A DNA stretch of 43,286 bases from WJMD01 sp964596015 (GTDB taxonomy: Bacteria > Joyebacterota > Joyebacteria > Joyebacterales > Joyebacteraceae): positions 1 through 43,286 of the forward strand of contig CAZQSB010000021.1 in NCBI GenBank assembly GCA_964596015.1, written 5' to 3'. Of the stretch, positions 16,751-26,174 are shown piece by piece. Both the position numbers and the translations under genes were made by a program. A model generated the notes under the pieces. The model searched no databases. It saw nothing but the letters and a program-made list of their open reading frames with translations, and was not told the DNA's origin. The first letter of the stretch is position 1. Every line of letters begins with the position of its first letter.

Positions 16751-18403
16751 TCAGATCCCGTCGTTCTCGTCATCGATGGGCGGCTCCGGCGGACCGTCCT
16801 TCCGCCCCATTCTCCGTGCCGCCCGGAAGCGGATCTCGGCGATCCCCTCCCGGATGGTCCGGATCGTCTCCTTGAGCTCGCGCCTCGCGAAGAACCAGGC
16901 CGCCCCGATGTAGACGGCGGTCCCGATGGCGGCCACGGCCAGAAGCGCCAGCGCCCGCGGCCATCCCTCCACGCCGAGCGCGAACCTGTCTGCGTACGGC
17001 AGGATCAGGTAGATGACGGCGCCCATGACGGCCGTGGCGACGGCGGCTCCGGCGAATCCCCTGAGCATCCGGCCGTATCGCCCTGCGCGGATCTCCTTCG
17101 GCACGAAGATGAGAAGCAGGACGATCTTGAAGATGTGCGACAGCGATGTGGCGAGGGCCACGCCAGCGTGGTCGAGCACTCCGATGAGGAGGTAGACGAG
17201 CGTCACCTTGAGCCCCAGCCTGATGAACCCTGTGATGACCGGCGTCTTCGTGTTCCTGATCGCGACGAACCCGGCGGTAAGAATGCTCGTGAGACCGAGG
17301 GCCCAGATCGTCGGCGTGTAGAAGAGGAGCGCTCTCACGGTGAAGGCCACAGATCGCTCGTCGAACTCGCCCCTCTCAAAGATGAGCCGTACCACGGGCT
17401 CGGCGAGAAGGGCCATGGCGACCGACACCGGCAGGAGCACGAAGAAACCGATCGACATCGATGAGGTCAGTTTGCTTCCAAGCTCTCTCAGCCTCCCCTT
17501 CGCCGCGAGTCTCGCGTAGAGCGGGAAGAGGATCGTCGAGAACGCCAGAACCAGCACCTCCTTCGGGATCTCGATGAGGCGGAGCGCGTAGGCCAGCCCC
17601 GAGATACTGCCTTCCGCAAGGAGCGATGCGAACAGCCGGTCGATGATGTCGTCGAACTTGGCCCCCGCCATGCCGATGAAGAGCGGGAGCGCGAGCCTGA
17701 GGATCCCAATGAGCATCGGGTGTCTGAAGTCGATGCGGAAGACCATCCGTTTGATGTTCCTCCACAGCATCGGCGAGAGGATGAGGAAGTGCGAGAAGCT
17801 GGCAGCGAGCACGCCCCACGCAAGACCTCTGATACCGTAGCGCGAGGCCAGGAAGACGGCCGCGGCGATCAGGATGATGTTGTGGACGGGCAGCGAGACG
17901 GCCGGCCGCGAGAAGATGCCGTGCATGTGGTAGAGCGACGACAGGATGCCGGACGCCGCCGAGATCGCGATAGTGGCCGCCATGATGCGGGTAAGGGACG
18001 CTGCCAGTTCGTGGGTCGGCGCGTCGAAGCCGGGCGCGATGGCGCGCACTATCCAGGGAGCGGCCACGAAGATGGCGACGGCCGCGAGCGAGACGACGGT
18101 GACGAGGTCCGTCAGGAGAACGCCGACCGACCGCCACGCCTTTTCCTCCCCTTCCTTCTCGAGCGTTTCCGAGAAGATGGGGATGAAGCCGGAGCGGATG
18201 GGCGTGCGGAGCCAGCTGTGGATGATGGTCGGCACGGTGAAAGCGACCAGGAACGCGTCCATGACCGCCGTGGTCCCGAACTGAGCCGCCACGACGATGT
18301 CCTTCACGAGACCCAGGGCCTTGCCGACGAGGGCGAGGCCGATGACCCAGGCGGCCGACACGAAAAGTCGCCCGGCGTCCGTTCTCTTGACGCTGGGACT
18401 CAC
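16751..18403 (-). CDS. murJ: Lipid II flippase MurJ (MviN family)
   Basis: This 550-residue polytopic protein belongs to the MurJ/MviN family of the MOP superfamily, which flips the peptidoglycan precursor lipid II across the inner membrane. Evidence: GLALVGKALGLVKDIVVAAQFG and AMDAFLVAFTVPTIIHSWL-like first helices (here VMDAFLVA), FIPIFSE, a repeated 14-helix pattern, and late motifs such as LLFYTPTIWALGLTSILTAGF and RNTKTPVITG. A charged tail (RRMGRKDGPPEPP) follows the last helix. The start is a GTG at 18403 with GGAGG four bases upstream; it overlaps the TGA of the preceding permease gene as GTGA, which implies translational coupling. Length and helix count are normal, so the gene looks intact. 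Its place inside a nucleoside transporter operon is the odd feature. Confidence 0.93.
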   Translation of the reverse strand: MSPSVKRTDAGRLFVSAAWVIGLALVGKALGLVKDIVVAAQFGTTAVMDAFLVAFTVPTIIHSWLRTPIRSGFIPIFSETLEKEGEEKAWRSVGVLLTDLVTVVSLAAVAIFVAAPWIVRAIAPGFDAPTHELAASLTRIMAATIAISAASGILSSLYHMHGIFSRPAVSLPVHNIILIAAAVFLASRYGIRGLAWGVLAASFSHFLILSPMLWRNIKRMVFRIDFRHPMLIGILRLALPLFIGMAGAKFDDIIDRLFASLLAEGSISGLAYALRLIEIPKEVLVLAFSTILFPLYARLAAKGRLRELGSKLTSSMSIGFFVLLPVSVAMALLAEPVVRLIFERGEFDERSVAFTVRALLFYTPTIWALGLTSILTAGFVAIRNTKTPVITGFIRLGLKVTLVYLLIGVLDHAGVALATSLSHIFKIVLLLIFVPKEIRAGRYGRMLRGFAGAAVATAVMGAVIYLILPYADRFALGVEGWPRALALLAVAAIGTAVYIGAAWFFARRELKETIRTIREGIAEIRFRAARRMGRKDGPPEPPIDDENDGI

Positions 18404-19503
18404 ACTGCCTCCGTGGTGCTCGTGGAACGGTCCGGAGGGCGCGCCGCCGCCCGGCGGCGCCTGAAGACCTCGTTGACGACGACGACCAGTACGATGGTGA
18501 CCGCCTGGATGACAAGAATGAGCTCTCTGGGCACGTCGGTGAAGACGTCGATCTCGAGCGCGCCGGTGTTGAGCACGCCGAACAGAAGCGCGGCAAGAAG
18601 CACGCCGAACGGCGAGTTCCTCCCAAGAAGGGCCACCGCGATCCCGAGGAAACCGATCCCTCCCGAGAAGTTGTCGAGGAACCTGTAGCGGAATCCCATC
18701 ACCTCGTTGCTGGCTACGAGCCCGGCGAAGACTCCGCTCAGACTCATCGCCGCGACGGTGATCGTCCTCACGTTGATGCCGGCATATTCGGCCGCCTTCG
18801 GGTTCTCTCCGACCGCGCGGATCTCGTAGCCCAGACGCGTCCGGTACAGGATGAACCATGCCGCCAGGACGGCCACCAGAGCGACGATGAGCGACGCGTT
18901 CAGGGGGTTGGCCGAGTGGACCGGGATCCCGATCGCCTGGAGGGCCGGCGCCAGCCTCGGCAGCCTCGCCGCCTCGGCGATACGCGGCGTCTGCGGGGTC
19001 ATCTGCCCCGCCTCCCGGAACACGTTCACGACGAGGTAGCTCGAGAGCGCGATCGCGATGAAATTCATCATGATCGTGTTGATGACCTCGTGGACCCCGA
19101 GACGGGCCTTCAGGTAACCGGGCAACGAAGCCCAGAGCGCTCCGCCGGCGGCCGCCGCCGCGAGCGCCGCCGGAACGGCCAACGCCGCCGGCGCTCCGTC
19201 GAGAGCGAGACCGGTGATGGCGCAGGCGAGCGAGCCGATGTAGAGCTGACCCTCGCCACCGATGTTGAAGAGCCCGGCGCGGAAGGCGAACGCCACGGCG
19301 AGCCCGGCGAAGATGAGCGGGCAGGCATTGAAGAGCACGAGCGCCACGCCGTCGGCGGTCCCGAAGGCCCCTCTGAGGAGTATGGCGAAGACGGCGAACG
19401 GGTTCTCGCCGATGGCCAGGACGACGAGCCCGCCCACCAGGAGGGCGGCCGCGACGGCGACGACGGGCGAGAGGATGTCGATGAGCGCGCCGCGCTTCAT
19501 CAT
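18400..19503 (-). CDS. Nucleoside ABC transporter permease 1 (NupP/YufP-like)
   Basis: A 367-residue inner-membrane permease of the BPD_transp_2 family, nucleoside subgroup: FNACPLIFAGLAVAFAFRAG, then LFNIGGEGQLYIGSL near residues 75-90, LGVHEVINTIMMNFIA, and the coupling loop ENPKAAEYAGINV. It is somewhat longer than its partner, as in the Bacillus NupP/NupQ pair. The start at 19503 overlaps the TGA of the ATPase gene (ATGA overlap), and its own stop overlaps the GTG of murJ, so three genes are coupled by 4-base overlaps. Together with the ATPase and BMP lipoprotein it imports purine nucleosides or related compounds. Confidence 0.93.
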   Translation of the reverse strand: MMKRGALIDILSPVVAVAAALLVGGLVVLAIGENPFAVFAILLRGAFGTADGVALVLFNACPLIFAGLAVAFAFRAGLFNIGGEGQLYIGSLACAITGLALDGAPAALAVPAALAAAAAGGALWASLPGYLKARLGVHEVINTIMMNFIAIALSSYLVVNVFREAGQMTPQTPRIAEAARLPRLAPALQAIGIPVHSANPLNASLIVALVAVLAAWFILYRTRLGYEIRAVGENPKAAEYAGINVRTITVAAMSLSGVFAGLVASNEVMGFRYRFLDNFSGGIGFLGIAVALLGRNSPFGVLLAALLFGVLNTGALEIDVFTDVPRELILVIQAVTIVLVVVVNEVFRRRRAAARPPDRSTSTTEAV

Positions 19504-21026
19504 GCCGCTCCCTCCGAGGCGCCGGTCATGAGAAGCCCGAGAGACTCCTCGGTGGCGTCTGCGGCGTCGACGACGGCGACGATCCTCCCACCGTACATGA
19601 CCGCGACGCGGTCCGAGAGCGTCAGGATCTCGGACAGCTCGGACGAGACCAGCAGGACGGCGGCGCCTTCGCTTCGGAGTCTGAGCACCTCACCGTGAAC
19701 GAACTCGATGGCGCCGATATCGACGCCCCGGGTCGGCTGCGATGCGATGAGAAGCCGTGGGCTCGCGTCGAGCTCCCGGGCCACGATGAGCTTCTGCTGG
19801 TTCCCGCCCGAGAGCCCGCCGGCCGTGGCGTCCGGGTCGGGCGGCCTGAGATCGTTCTCCTCGATGAGCCTCAGAGCCTCCTTGCGAAACGCTTTCGGGT
19901 CGAGGAGGCCCCGCGACGAGTACGGACTTCGGTGATGTCTGCCGAGAGCGAGGTTCTCGGACACCGTGAACGGCTCGACCAGGCCGCGTTCCAGACGATC
20001 CTCGGGTATGTGCGAGACGCCCATGTCCCTGATGGTCCTGGGGCCGAGCCCGGCCAGATCGACGTCGCCCATTCTGACGCGTCCCGATGTCGGTCTGCGC
20101 AGCCCCGTGAGCGTCTCCACGAGCTCCGTCTGACCGTTCCCCTGAACGCCGGCGACCCCGAGAACCTCGCCGCTCCGCACGTCGAACGTCACGTCCTCGA
20201 GGAGCCGCTCGCCTCGCGCGCCGACGACTCCGAGGCCCTCGACCAACAGGACAGGCGGCCCGGGCGCGACCGGCTCCTTGTGGACCCTGAGAAGGACGTC
20301 GCGCCCCACCATCATACGGGCGAGCGACTCCTCGTCTGTCGAAGACGCCTCGACAACGCCCGTGACGCGCCCGTCCCGCATCACCGTGATGCGGTCGGCG
20401 AGGTTCAGAACCTCGTCGAGCTTGTGCGTGATGAAGATGATGGTGCGGCCGTCGGCGGCGAGCGCCCGGAGTATCGAAAAGAGCTCGTCGACCTCCGCCG
20501 GGGTGAGCACGCCAGTCGGCTCATCGAGAATCAGCGTGCGTGCGCCGCGGTAGAGGACCTTCGCGATCTCGACGCGCTGCTCGAGGCCCACGGAGAGGTC
20601 GCCGACGAGGGCGTCCGGCTCGAGCGCGAAGCCGTACTCCCCCGACAGTCGCTCGACCCTCGCCCGCGCCCCCGCGCCGTCCAGCATGAAGCCGTAGCGC
20701 GTGGGTTCCTCGTTGAGAACGACGTTCTCGGCGACGGTGAGGGTGTCGACCAGCATGAAGTGCTGGTGGACCATCCCAAGGCCGAGGCGGATGGCGGCCG
20801 ACGGACTGTGGCGGCGGGTCTCCCGCCCGTGGACGAAGACACGCCCTTCGTCCGGAGCAACGAGCCCGTAGAGGACCTTCATGAGCGTGGACTTGCCGGC
20901 CCCGTTCTCGCCGACGATGGCGTGGATCTCGCCCTCGCCGACCGTGAGATCGACGTCACAGTTGGCGAGGACGCCGGGGTAGCGCTTCGTGATCCCGTGC
21001 ATCTCGACGGCCGGGCGGGGGTCCAT
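19500..21026 (-). CDS. Nucleoside ABC transporter ATP-binding protein with two ATPase domains (NupO/YufO-like)
   Basis: A 508-residue cytoplasmic subunit made of two fused ABC ATPases. Domain 1 has Walker A GENGAGKST (about 37-45), signature LSVGLEQRVEIAKVL and Walker B LILDEPTGVLTP. Domain 2 has a degenerate Walker A (GVQGNGQTELVE), signature LSGGNQQKLIVAREL and the Walker B region LLIASQPTRGVDIG. The Ser/Gln in place of the usual acidic pair in domain 2 and the changed Walker A are normal for this sugar/nucleoside family, in which one site is non-canonical. It powers the two permeases encoded downstream. The ATG at 21026 follows GGAGG at six bases; the 19-base gap to the lipoprotein gene shows they are in one operon. 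Confidence 0.95.
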   Translation of the reverse strand: MDPRPAVEMHGITKRYPGVLANCDVDLTVGEGEIHAIVGENGAGKSTLMKVLYGLVAPDEGRVFVHGRETRRHSPSAAIRLGLGMVHQHFMLVDTLTVAENVVLNEEPTRYGFMLDGAGARARVERLSGEYGFALEPDALVGDLSVGLEQRVEIAKVLYRGARTLILDEPTGVLTPAEVDELFSILRALAADGRTIIFITHKLDEVLNLADRITVMRDGRVTGVVEASSTDEESLARMMVGRDVLLRVHKEPVAPGPPVLLVEGLGVVGARGERLLEDVTFDVRSGEVLGVAGVQGNGQTELVETLTGLRRPTSGRVRMGDVDLAGLGPRTIRDMGVSHIPEDRLERGLVEPFTVSENLALGRHHRSPYSSRGLLDPKAFRKEALRLIEENDLRPPDPDATAGGLSGGNQQKLIVARELDASPRLLIASQPTRGVDIGAIEFVHGEVLRLRSEGAAVLLVSSELSEILTLSDRVAVMYGGRIVAVVDAADATEESLGLLMTGASEGAA

Positions 21027-21045
21027 GACATACCTCCGTCGGCGG

Positions 21046-22062
21046 CTACTCCCGCGGGACGTCTATCTCGCCGGCGATGATCTCCTCGCGCGCCTTCTCC
21101 GCCAGCGCGACGACGTCCTCGGGGAGGAGGTCCTCATTGTACTGGTCGACCGCGTACCCGACGCCCTGCTCGGCCAGTCCGAACTCGCGGACGCCGCCCT
21201 CGAACGCGTCCTCGACGACCGACTTCACGATCATGTACACGGCGTTATCGACGCGCTTGACCATGCTTGTGAGCACGTGCCCGGGCGCCATGTAGTTCTG
21301 GTTCGAGTCGACGCCGATGGCATAGTTGTCGGTCTCCTTCGCGGCCTCGATGACGCCGTTCCCGGTGCTCCCCGAGGCGTGGTAGATCACGTCCACGCCG
21401 CGGTCGTACTGGAGAAGCGCCAGTTCCTTGCCCTTGGCCGGGTCGGCGAAGGCCTGGGGCGTCGAGCCCGCGTAGGCCACGGTGGTCGAGACGCGGGGAT
21501 TCGCGTATCTCGCGCCGGCGACGTAGCCGGCCTCGAAACGGTGGATCAGCGGGATGTCCATCCCGCCTATGAATCCGATGCGGTCGGTCTGCGTGAACGC
21601 TCCGGCGATCACTCCGACGAGGAACGAACCCTCCTCCTCCCGGAACGTGAGGCCGGCGAGATTGGGCGGGAGGATCTCTGCGGGCCTGACGTCGTAGTCG
21701 ACGCAGGCGAACTTCGTATCGGGATAGTCGAGCGCGACCGTCCTGATGGCGTCGGAGAACAGGAAGCCGACGCCGATGATGAGATCGTAGCCCGACTGCG
21801 CCAGCTTCCTGAGGCCCGTCTCGCGGTCCGCGTCCTGCCCCGGCTCGAACTCGGTGAACGTGATGCCGAACTCCTCGCGCGCGAGCAGGAGTCCTCTGTA
21901 GGCCGAGTCGTTGAACGACTTGTCGCCCTTGCCCCCGACGTCGAACACCATTCCGACCCTGATGCCGCCGACGTCGTCGGCCTCGCCGGGCTCTCCGGCG
22001 CAGCCGGCCATCCAGAGCGCGGCGAGCGCGGCGAGCAGCACGAGCATGACCTTCCGGTTCAT
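21046..22062 (-). CDS. BMP-family nucleoside-binding lipoprotein (Med/PnrA/NupN-like)
   Basis: A 338-residue substrate-binding lipoprotein. The signal sequence ends in the lipobox MAGC (WMAGCAGEPGE). The mature protein is a BMP/PnrA domain: VGMVFDVGGKGDKSFNDSAY at the start (the GG-GDKSFND motif is the family hallmark), then FACVDYDV, GFIGGMDIPLIHRFEAGYVAGAR, VIYHASGSTGNGVIEAA and a late AIGVDSNQNYMAPG. PnrA of Treponema and NupN of Bacillus bind purine nucleosides, and adenine deaminase in the same operon agrees with a purine ligand here. GGAGGGA directly precedes the ATG. Confidence 0.95.
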   Translation of the reverse strand: MNRKVMLVLLAALAALWMAGCAGEPGEADDVGGIRVGMVFDVGGKGDKSFNDSAYRGLLLAREEFGITFTEFEPGQDADRETGLRKLAQSGYDLIIGVGFLFSDAIRTVALDYPDTKFACVDYDVRPAEILPPNLAGLTFREEEGSFLVGVIAGAFTQTDRIGFIGGMDIPLIHRFEAGYVAGARYANPRVSTTVAYAGSTPQAFADPAKGKELALLQYDRGVDVIYHASGSTGNGVIEAAKETDNYAIGVDSNQNYMAPGHVLTSMVKRVDNAVYMIVKSVVEDAFEGGVREFGLAEQGVGYAVDQYNEDLLPEDVVALAEKAREEIIAGEIDVPRE

Positions 22063-22090
22063 CTTCCCTCCCGAAGCAGTCGGGGCCCCC

Positions 22091-23296
22091 TCAGGAACCC
22101 TCCAGAACCTCTTCGTCCGATTCCTCGATGCATGCGAGCGCGCCGGACCGCGCGGCCCGACGCATCAGCAGGATGTACACCGCGAGCCCGGCGACAACAA
22201 CGAGAGAACCACCCTTGAACACGAAGTCAAGTCCGAAGATGCCCTCGGCGATCCCGCCGCCGAGCGGACCGAGGATGAGACCCACGCTCATGCCGCTGTT
22301 GAAGAGCGCCATGACGGTCCCCATGCCGTTGAACGACCTGCCGCACTTCGTCGCCGTGGCCATGGCCGACGGGAATCCGAGCGCGCTCGCGACTCCCGTC
22401 CCGACCTGAAGGAAGAAGAGATGCGTGACCGTCTGGCAGTACGGGATGGCGAAGATGACGGCCGCGCTCGCCGCCATCCCCATTCCCATCAGAACGTGCT
22501 TGGGCGCGCGGTCGGCGAGCTTGCCGAAGGGGATCTGCATGAAGCCCGCCAGCATGATGTTCGTCGCGAGGAGCACGCCGATCATCGAGAGCGACGCCCC
22601 GCGTTCCTCGGCGACGAACGGAAGGAACGGGATCACGACCCCCCGACCGAGAGCGATGGCCGAACGGTAGATGAGAAGCGCCACAACGACGCCGTGAGAG
22701 AGGACCGAACGGACGGACGCCCGGGCCTTCCATCGCTCCCGGTGCAGCCCGAGCTCGGGAAGAAGGAAGAGCACGAAGAGGAGGGCGACGGCCGATAGCG
22801 ACCCCATGGCGTAGAAGACCGATTCCATTCCGAACCGGTCGGCGAGTCCTCCCCCCAGAAGAGGGCCGATGCCGAACGCCGTGAAGAGAGAGACCATGAA
22901 GGTTCCCATGAAGGAGCCCTCGCGTCCCTTCGGGGCGATGTCGCCGATGTAGGCCTGCGCGACTGGAATGACCATGCCGGCCGACGCGCCGTGGAACACC
23001 CTGACGAGAATGAGGTGCCACGCGGTGTCCGCGTTCAGGTAGGCGAGCGAGAAGACCGAGTACGCCGCGAGGCCGACCGCCAGAAAGAGCTTCCTTCCGA
23101 AGCGGTCGGAGAGCCGGCCTATGAAGGGAACCAGAAGGAGTCTGGCCATCGAGAATCCGGCGAAGATCATGCCGAGCGAGAGGCCGGCGGCGCCGAGATC
23201 GCGCGCGTAGAGCGGCAGGAGCGGGCCGATGAACCCCACACCGATCGTGGACGCGAACATGGCTATGAAGAGAACGGTGTAGACGCGCCGGTGCAC
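22091..23296 (-). CDS. Major facilitator superfamily transporter (drug/metabolite antiporter-like)
   Basis: A 401-residue inner-membrane protein with twelve hydrophobic segments. The loop between helices 2 and 3 carries the MFS signature GRLSDRFGRKLFLAVG, repeated in relaxed form at GKLADRAPKHVLMGMG in the second half; ISLARVFHGASAGM-type motif C sequence appears near helix 5. It starts with GTG at 23296, with GGAGG four bases upstream. It sits between adenine deaminase and the nucleoside-binding lipoprotein, 31 and 28 bases away, so it is co-transcribed. Such placement would fit export or import of a purine base such as hypoxanthine, but the sequence does not fix the substrate. Confidence 0.9.
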   Translation of the reverse strand: MHRRVYTVLFIAMFASTIGVGFIGPLLPLYARDLGAAGLSLGMIFAGFSMARLLLVPFIGRLSDRFGRKLFLAVGLAAYSVFSLAYLNADTAWHLILVRVFHGASAGMVIPVAQAYIGDIAPKGREGSFMGTFMVSLFTAFGIGPLLGGGLADRFGMESVFYAMGSLSAVALLFVLFLLPELGLHRERWKARASVRSVLSHGVVVALLIYRSAIALGRGVVIPFLPFVAEERGASLSMIGVLLATNIMLAGFMQIPFGKLADRAPKHVLMGMGMAASAAVIFAIPYCQTVTHLFFLQVGTGVASALGFPSAMATATKCGRSFNGMGTVMALFNSGMSVGLILGPLGGGIAEGIFGLDFVFKGGSLVVVAGLAVYILLMRRAARSGALACIEESDEEVLEGS

Positions 23297-23327
23297 GACA
23301 CCTCCAGGACCCGGCTCGAGGATGGGC

Positions 23328-25040
23328 CTAGACGAAGAGGTCGACGAACTCGAAGGCGGTCACGTCGACCAGTCCGAGGTCTGTGACCTTGAGCTCGGGG
23401 ATGACCGGAAGCGCGAGGAACGACATGGCCATGAAGGGATCATCGAGCGGCGAGCCCAGGTCGCGCGCAGCGTCGTGAACGCGGTCGAGCCCGCGAACGA
23501 CCTCATTGAGTCCGGCCTCGCTCATGAGCCCCGCGATCGGAAGAGGGAGACCCTCGACGAGCTCACCGTTCAGCACGACCGCGAGTCCGCCCTTCATCTT
23601 CGAGATCTCGATGACGGCCGCCCTCATCTCCTCACTCGACGTCCCGACGACAACGATGTTGTGCGAATCGTGGGCCACCGAGCTTGCGATGGCCCCGCGC
23701 TTCAGCCCGAAGCCGCGTACGACGCCGTGTCCGATGTTGTCGCTGGCGTGATGCCGCTCGATGACCGCGACCGGAAGAAGGTCGCGCTCCAGGTCGGCCA
23801 CCAGAAGGCCGTTCTCGGTCTTGGCGTCCTCGACGCTCGCCTTCGTGATGATCTGGTCGGGGATGAGGTCGATCACCCGTATCCGCTTGCCCTTCGCCTC
23901 GACCTGGAAGTCCTCCGGCTCCAGCCACTTGATGTTGATGGAGCTTCTGAGGCTCGCGTGGGGCGTCTCGGGCTTCGGGACGACCATCTTCCCGTTCTCC
24001 GCGACGACGCGACCGCCCTTCATGACCTTGATGACGTTGAAGGACTCGAGATCATCGGCGACCACAAGGTCGGCGACGTAACCGGGCGCGATGGCGCCGT
24101 GGTCGCTCAGCCCGTAGTACTGGGCGGTGTTGATCGTCGCCATCCGTATCGCAGAGACCGGGTCGAGCCCCTCGTGAACGGCCAGACGGACCATGTGGTC
24201 GATGTGGCCCTTCTCGAGCAGGTCCTTGGGGTGCCGGTCGTCGGTGGCGAAGAAGCAGCGCGAGAGGTTCTCGCAGGTGACGGCTGGAAGGAGGTCCTTC
24301 AGGTTCTTGGTCACCGACCCCTCGCGGAGCATGATGTGCATCCCGAGCCGCAGCTTCTCGGTGACCTCCTCCGGCGAGGTGCTCTCGTGGTCGGAGGCAA
24401 CGCCGGTCGCGATGTACGCGTTGAGGTCCTTTCCCGAAAGCCCCGGGGCGTGCCCGTCGATGCGCTTCCTGTCCTGGGTCATGGTGATCTTGTCGAGGAG
24501 CCCCTCGTCCTCACGGAGCACGCCGGGGAAGTTCATGACCTCGCCGAGCCCGAGCACCCACTTCTCCGCAAGGAGCGGATAGAGGTCGAAGCCCTTGAGG
24601 TCGGCTCCGCTCGTCTCGAAGTGAGTCGCGGGGACGCACGAGGGGAGCATGACGAAGACGTTGACCGGACCGAACTTGCTCGAGTTCAGCATGTAATGGA
24701 TGCCCTCGAGACCGTGGACGTTCGCGATCTCGTGGGGGTCGGCGACGACGGACGTCGTGCCGCGGGGGGCCACGGAGCGCGCGAACTCCTGGACCGTGAC
24801 CATGGTGCTCTCGATATGCATGTGTCCGTCGATGAGTCCCGGGAGCACATAGGCCCCATCGAGGTCGATCTCCCGGCGTCCCTCGTAGTCGCCGACGCCG
24901 GCGATCCGGCTGCCGGAGATGGCCACGTCGCCGCCGTGGATCTCGGATGAGAAGACGTTGACGATCCTACCGTTCTTGAGAACGAGGTCCGCCGGCATGC
25001 TTCCCCGCGCGACGCGGATCATCCTGACGATGTCCTTCAT
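23328..25040 (-). CDS. ade: Adenine deaminase
   Basis: A 570-residue cytoplasmic metal-dependent amidohydrolase that converts adenine to hypoxanthine and ammonia. The family blocks are present: DLVLKNGRIVNVFSSEIHGG, the metal motif PGLIDGHMHIEST (HxH), then VAPRGTTSVVADPHEIANVHG, VGLGEVMNFP-like LGLGEVMNFPGV, DGHAPGLSGKDLNAYIATG, SDHEST, CFFATDDRHPKDLL and the C-terminal adenine-deaminase-specific domain (VAHDSHNIVVVGTSSEEM, GGLAVVLNGE). The length is typical. GGGAGGAG lies just before the ATG. It follows carbamate kinase and precedes an MFS transporter and a nucleoside importer, which supports a purine salvage or catabolic operon. Confidence 0.97.
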   Translation of the reverse strand: MKDIVRMIRVARGSMPADLVLKNGRIVNVFSSEIHGGDVAISGSRIAGVGDYEGRREIDLDGAYVLPGLIDGHMHIESTMVTVQEFARSVAPRGTTSVVADPHEIANVHGLEGIHYMLNSSKFGPVNVFVMLPSCVPATHFETSGADLKGFDLYPLLAEKWVLGLGEVMNFPGVLREDEGLLDKITMTQDRKRIDGHAPGLSGKDLNAYIATGVASDHESTSPEEVTEKLRLGMHIMLREGSVTKNLKDLLPAVTCENLSRCFFATDDRHPKDLLEKGHIDHMVRLAVHEGLDPVSAIRMATINTAQYYGLSDHGAIAPGYVADLVVADDLESFNVIKVMKGGRVVAENGKMVVPKPETPHASLRSSINIKWLEPEDFQVEAKGKRIRVIDLIPDQIITKASVEDAKTENGLLVADLERDLLPVAVIERHHASDNIGHGVVRGFGLKRGAIASSVAHDSHNIVVVGTSSEEMRAAVIEISKMKGGLAVVLNGELVEGLPLPIAGLMSEAGLNEVVRGLDRVHDAARDLGSPLDDPFMAMSFLALPVIPELKVTDLGLVDVTAFEFVDLFV

Positions 25041-25106
25041 GCGCTCCTCCCATCCCCTTCCTCGACACCGGGTCCGCCGGCGCCGGGCGTCGTCCCGGAC
25101 GGCGTC

Positions 25107-26045
25107 CTACTTCGCCATGCGCGTTCCGGTCTCGCAGTCAAGAGCTCTGCCGATCGAGTCGGGCGACGTGATGATGACCTCATCCCCGCCTTCCTCGATG
25201 AAGCGGATGCCGGCCATGATCTTCGGCCCCATGCTCCCCGGGGGAAAGTGGCCCTCGTCGAGATAGACCCGCGCGTCGGCGACCGAAAGTCGCGGGAGCT
25301 TCGCCTCGTTCTCCTGCCCGTAGTGAAGAGAGACCTGCTCGACCGCGGTCGAGATCAGCAGAAGCTCGGCGCCGATCGTGTTCCCGATGAGCCTCGAGGC
25401 GTGGTCCTTGTCGATGACCGCCTCGACGCCCCTGAGCTCTCCTTCCTCTTCCACGACGGGTACGCCTCCCCCGCCGACGGCGATGACGATGGAGCCCGCC
25501 TCCAGCAGATGCCTGATGGAACGCGCCTCGACCACGCGCTTCGGCATCGGCGAGGGCACCACGCGCCGCCAGCCGCGGTTGGCGTCCTCGACAACGTCCC
25601 ATCCTTCCTCGTCGCGCTTCCGCTCCGCCTGCTCGCGGGTGTAGAAGGGCCCGATGGGTTTCGTGGCCCGGTCGAAGGCCGGATCGTCGGCGTCCACGAC
25701 CACCTGGGTCACGACCGTGACGACCTCCCGGTCCACGTCCCGCGCGGCGAGCTCGGCGCGCAGCACCTGCTGGAGCATGTACCCCATGCTCCCCTGTGTG
25801 TCGGCTACGCAGGAGTCGAGCGGGATCGGCGGCACGACGTGCGCGGCCATCTCGGCCCGGAGGAGGATGCCTCCCACCTGCGGACCGTTGCCGTGCGTCA
25901 CGACCACGTCGTAGCCGCGCGCGATCATGTCGGCTATGTGACCGGCCGTCTCGCGCGCGTTCTCGAACTGCTCCGAGACCGTGCCGCGCTGCCCGGGCTT
26001 CGTCAGGGAGTTCCCGCCGACGGCGGCAACTGCGAGCCTCTTCAT
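25107..26045 (-). CDS. arcC: Carbamate kinase
   Basis: A 312-residue cytoplasmic enzyme of the amino-acid-kinase fold that interconverts carbamoyl phosphate + ADP with carbamate + ATP. Diagnostic parts: AVGGNSLTKPG at the N-terminus, VVTHGNGPQVGGILLR, QGSMGYMLQQVL, KPIGPFYTREQAE, AVGGGGVPVVEEEG, AVIDKDHASRLIGNTIGAEL, and the ending GSMGPKIMAGIRFIEEGGD...ISS/TSPDSIGRAL. The start at 26045 follows CAGGAG at about six bases; an in-frame start at 26147 is longer than the family and lacks a ribosome-binding site. Carbamate kinase makes ATP in arginine deimination and in allantoin or purine breakdown. Neither arginine deiminase nor ornithine carbamoyltransferase is nearby, so the source of carbamoyl phosphate here is unknown. 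Confidence 0.96.
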   Translation of the reverse strand: MKRLAVAAVGGNSLTKPGQRGTVSEQFENARETAGHIADMIARGYDVVVTHGNGPQVGGILLRAEMAAHVVPPIPLDSCVADTQGSMGYMLQQVLRAELAARDVDREVVTVVTQVVVDADDPAFDRATKPIGPFYTREQAERKRDEEGWDVVEDANRGWRRVVPSPMPKRVVEARSIRHLLEAGSIVIAVGGGGVPVVEEEGELRGVEAVIDKDHASRLIGNTIGAELLLISTAVEQVSLHYGQENEAKLPRLSVADARVYLDEGHFPPGSMGPKIMAGIRFIEEGGDEVIITSPDSIGRALDCETGTRMAK

Positions 26046-26174
26046 GTTCACTCCTGTGACGTCCCGGCGCGTGGGCGGCCCCGTCGCGTTGCCGGATGGC
26101 CAATACCGGGTACCGGAAGCGAGCGACGTGGCCGCAGCGGCAGCCACGCCTGAGAAGCTCGCGGGCCCATTGGT

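Noticed and set aside
19500..21026. Inactivated ATPase because the second Walker A is degenerate
   Set aside because: A non-canonical second nucleotide site is normal in this family of fused sugar and nucleoside ATPases.
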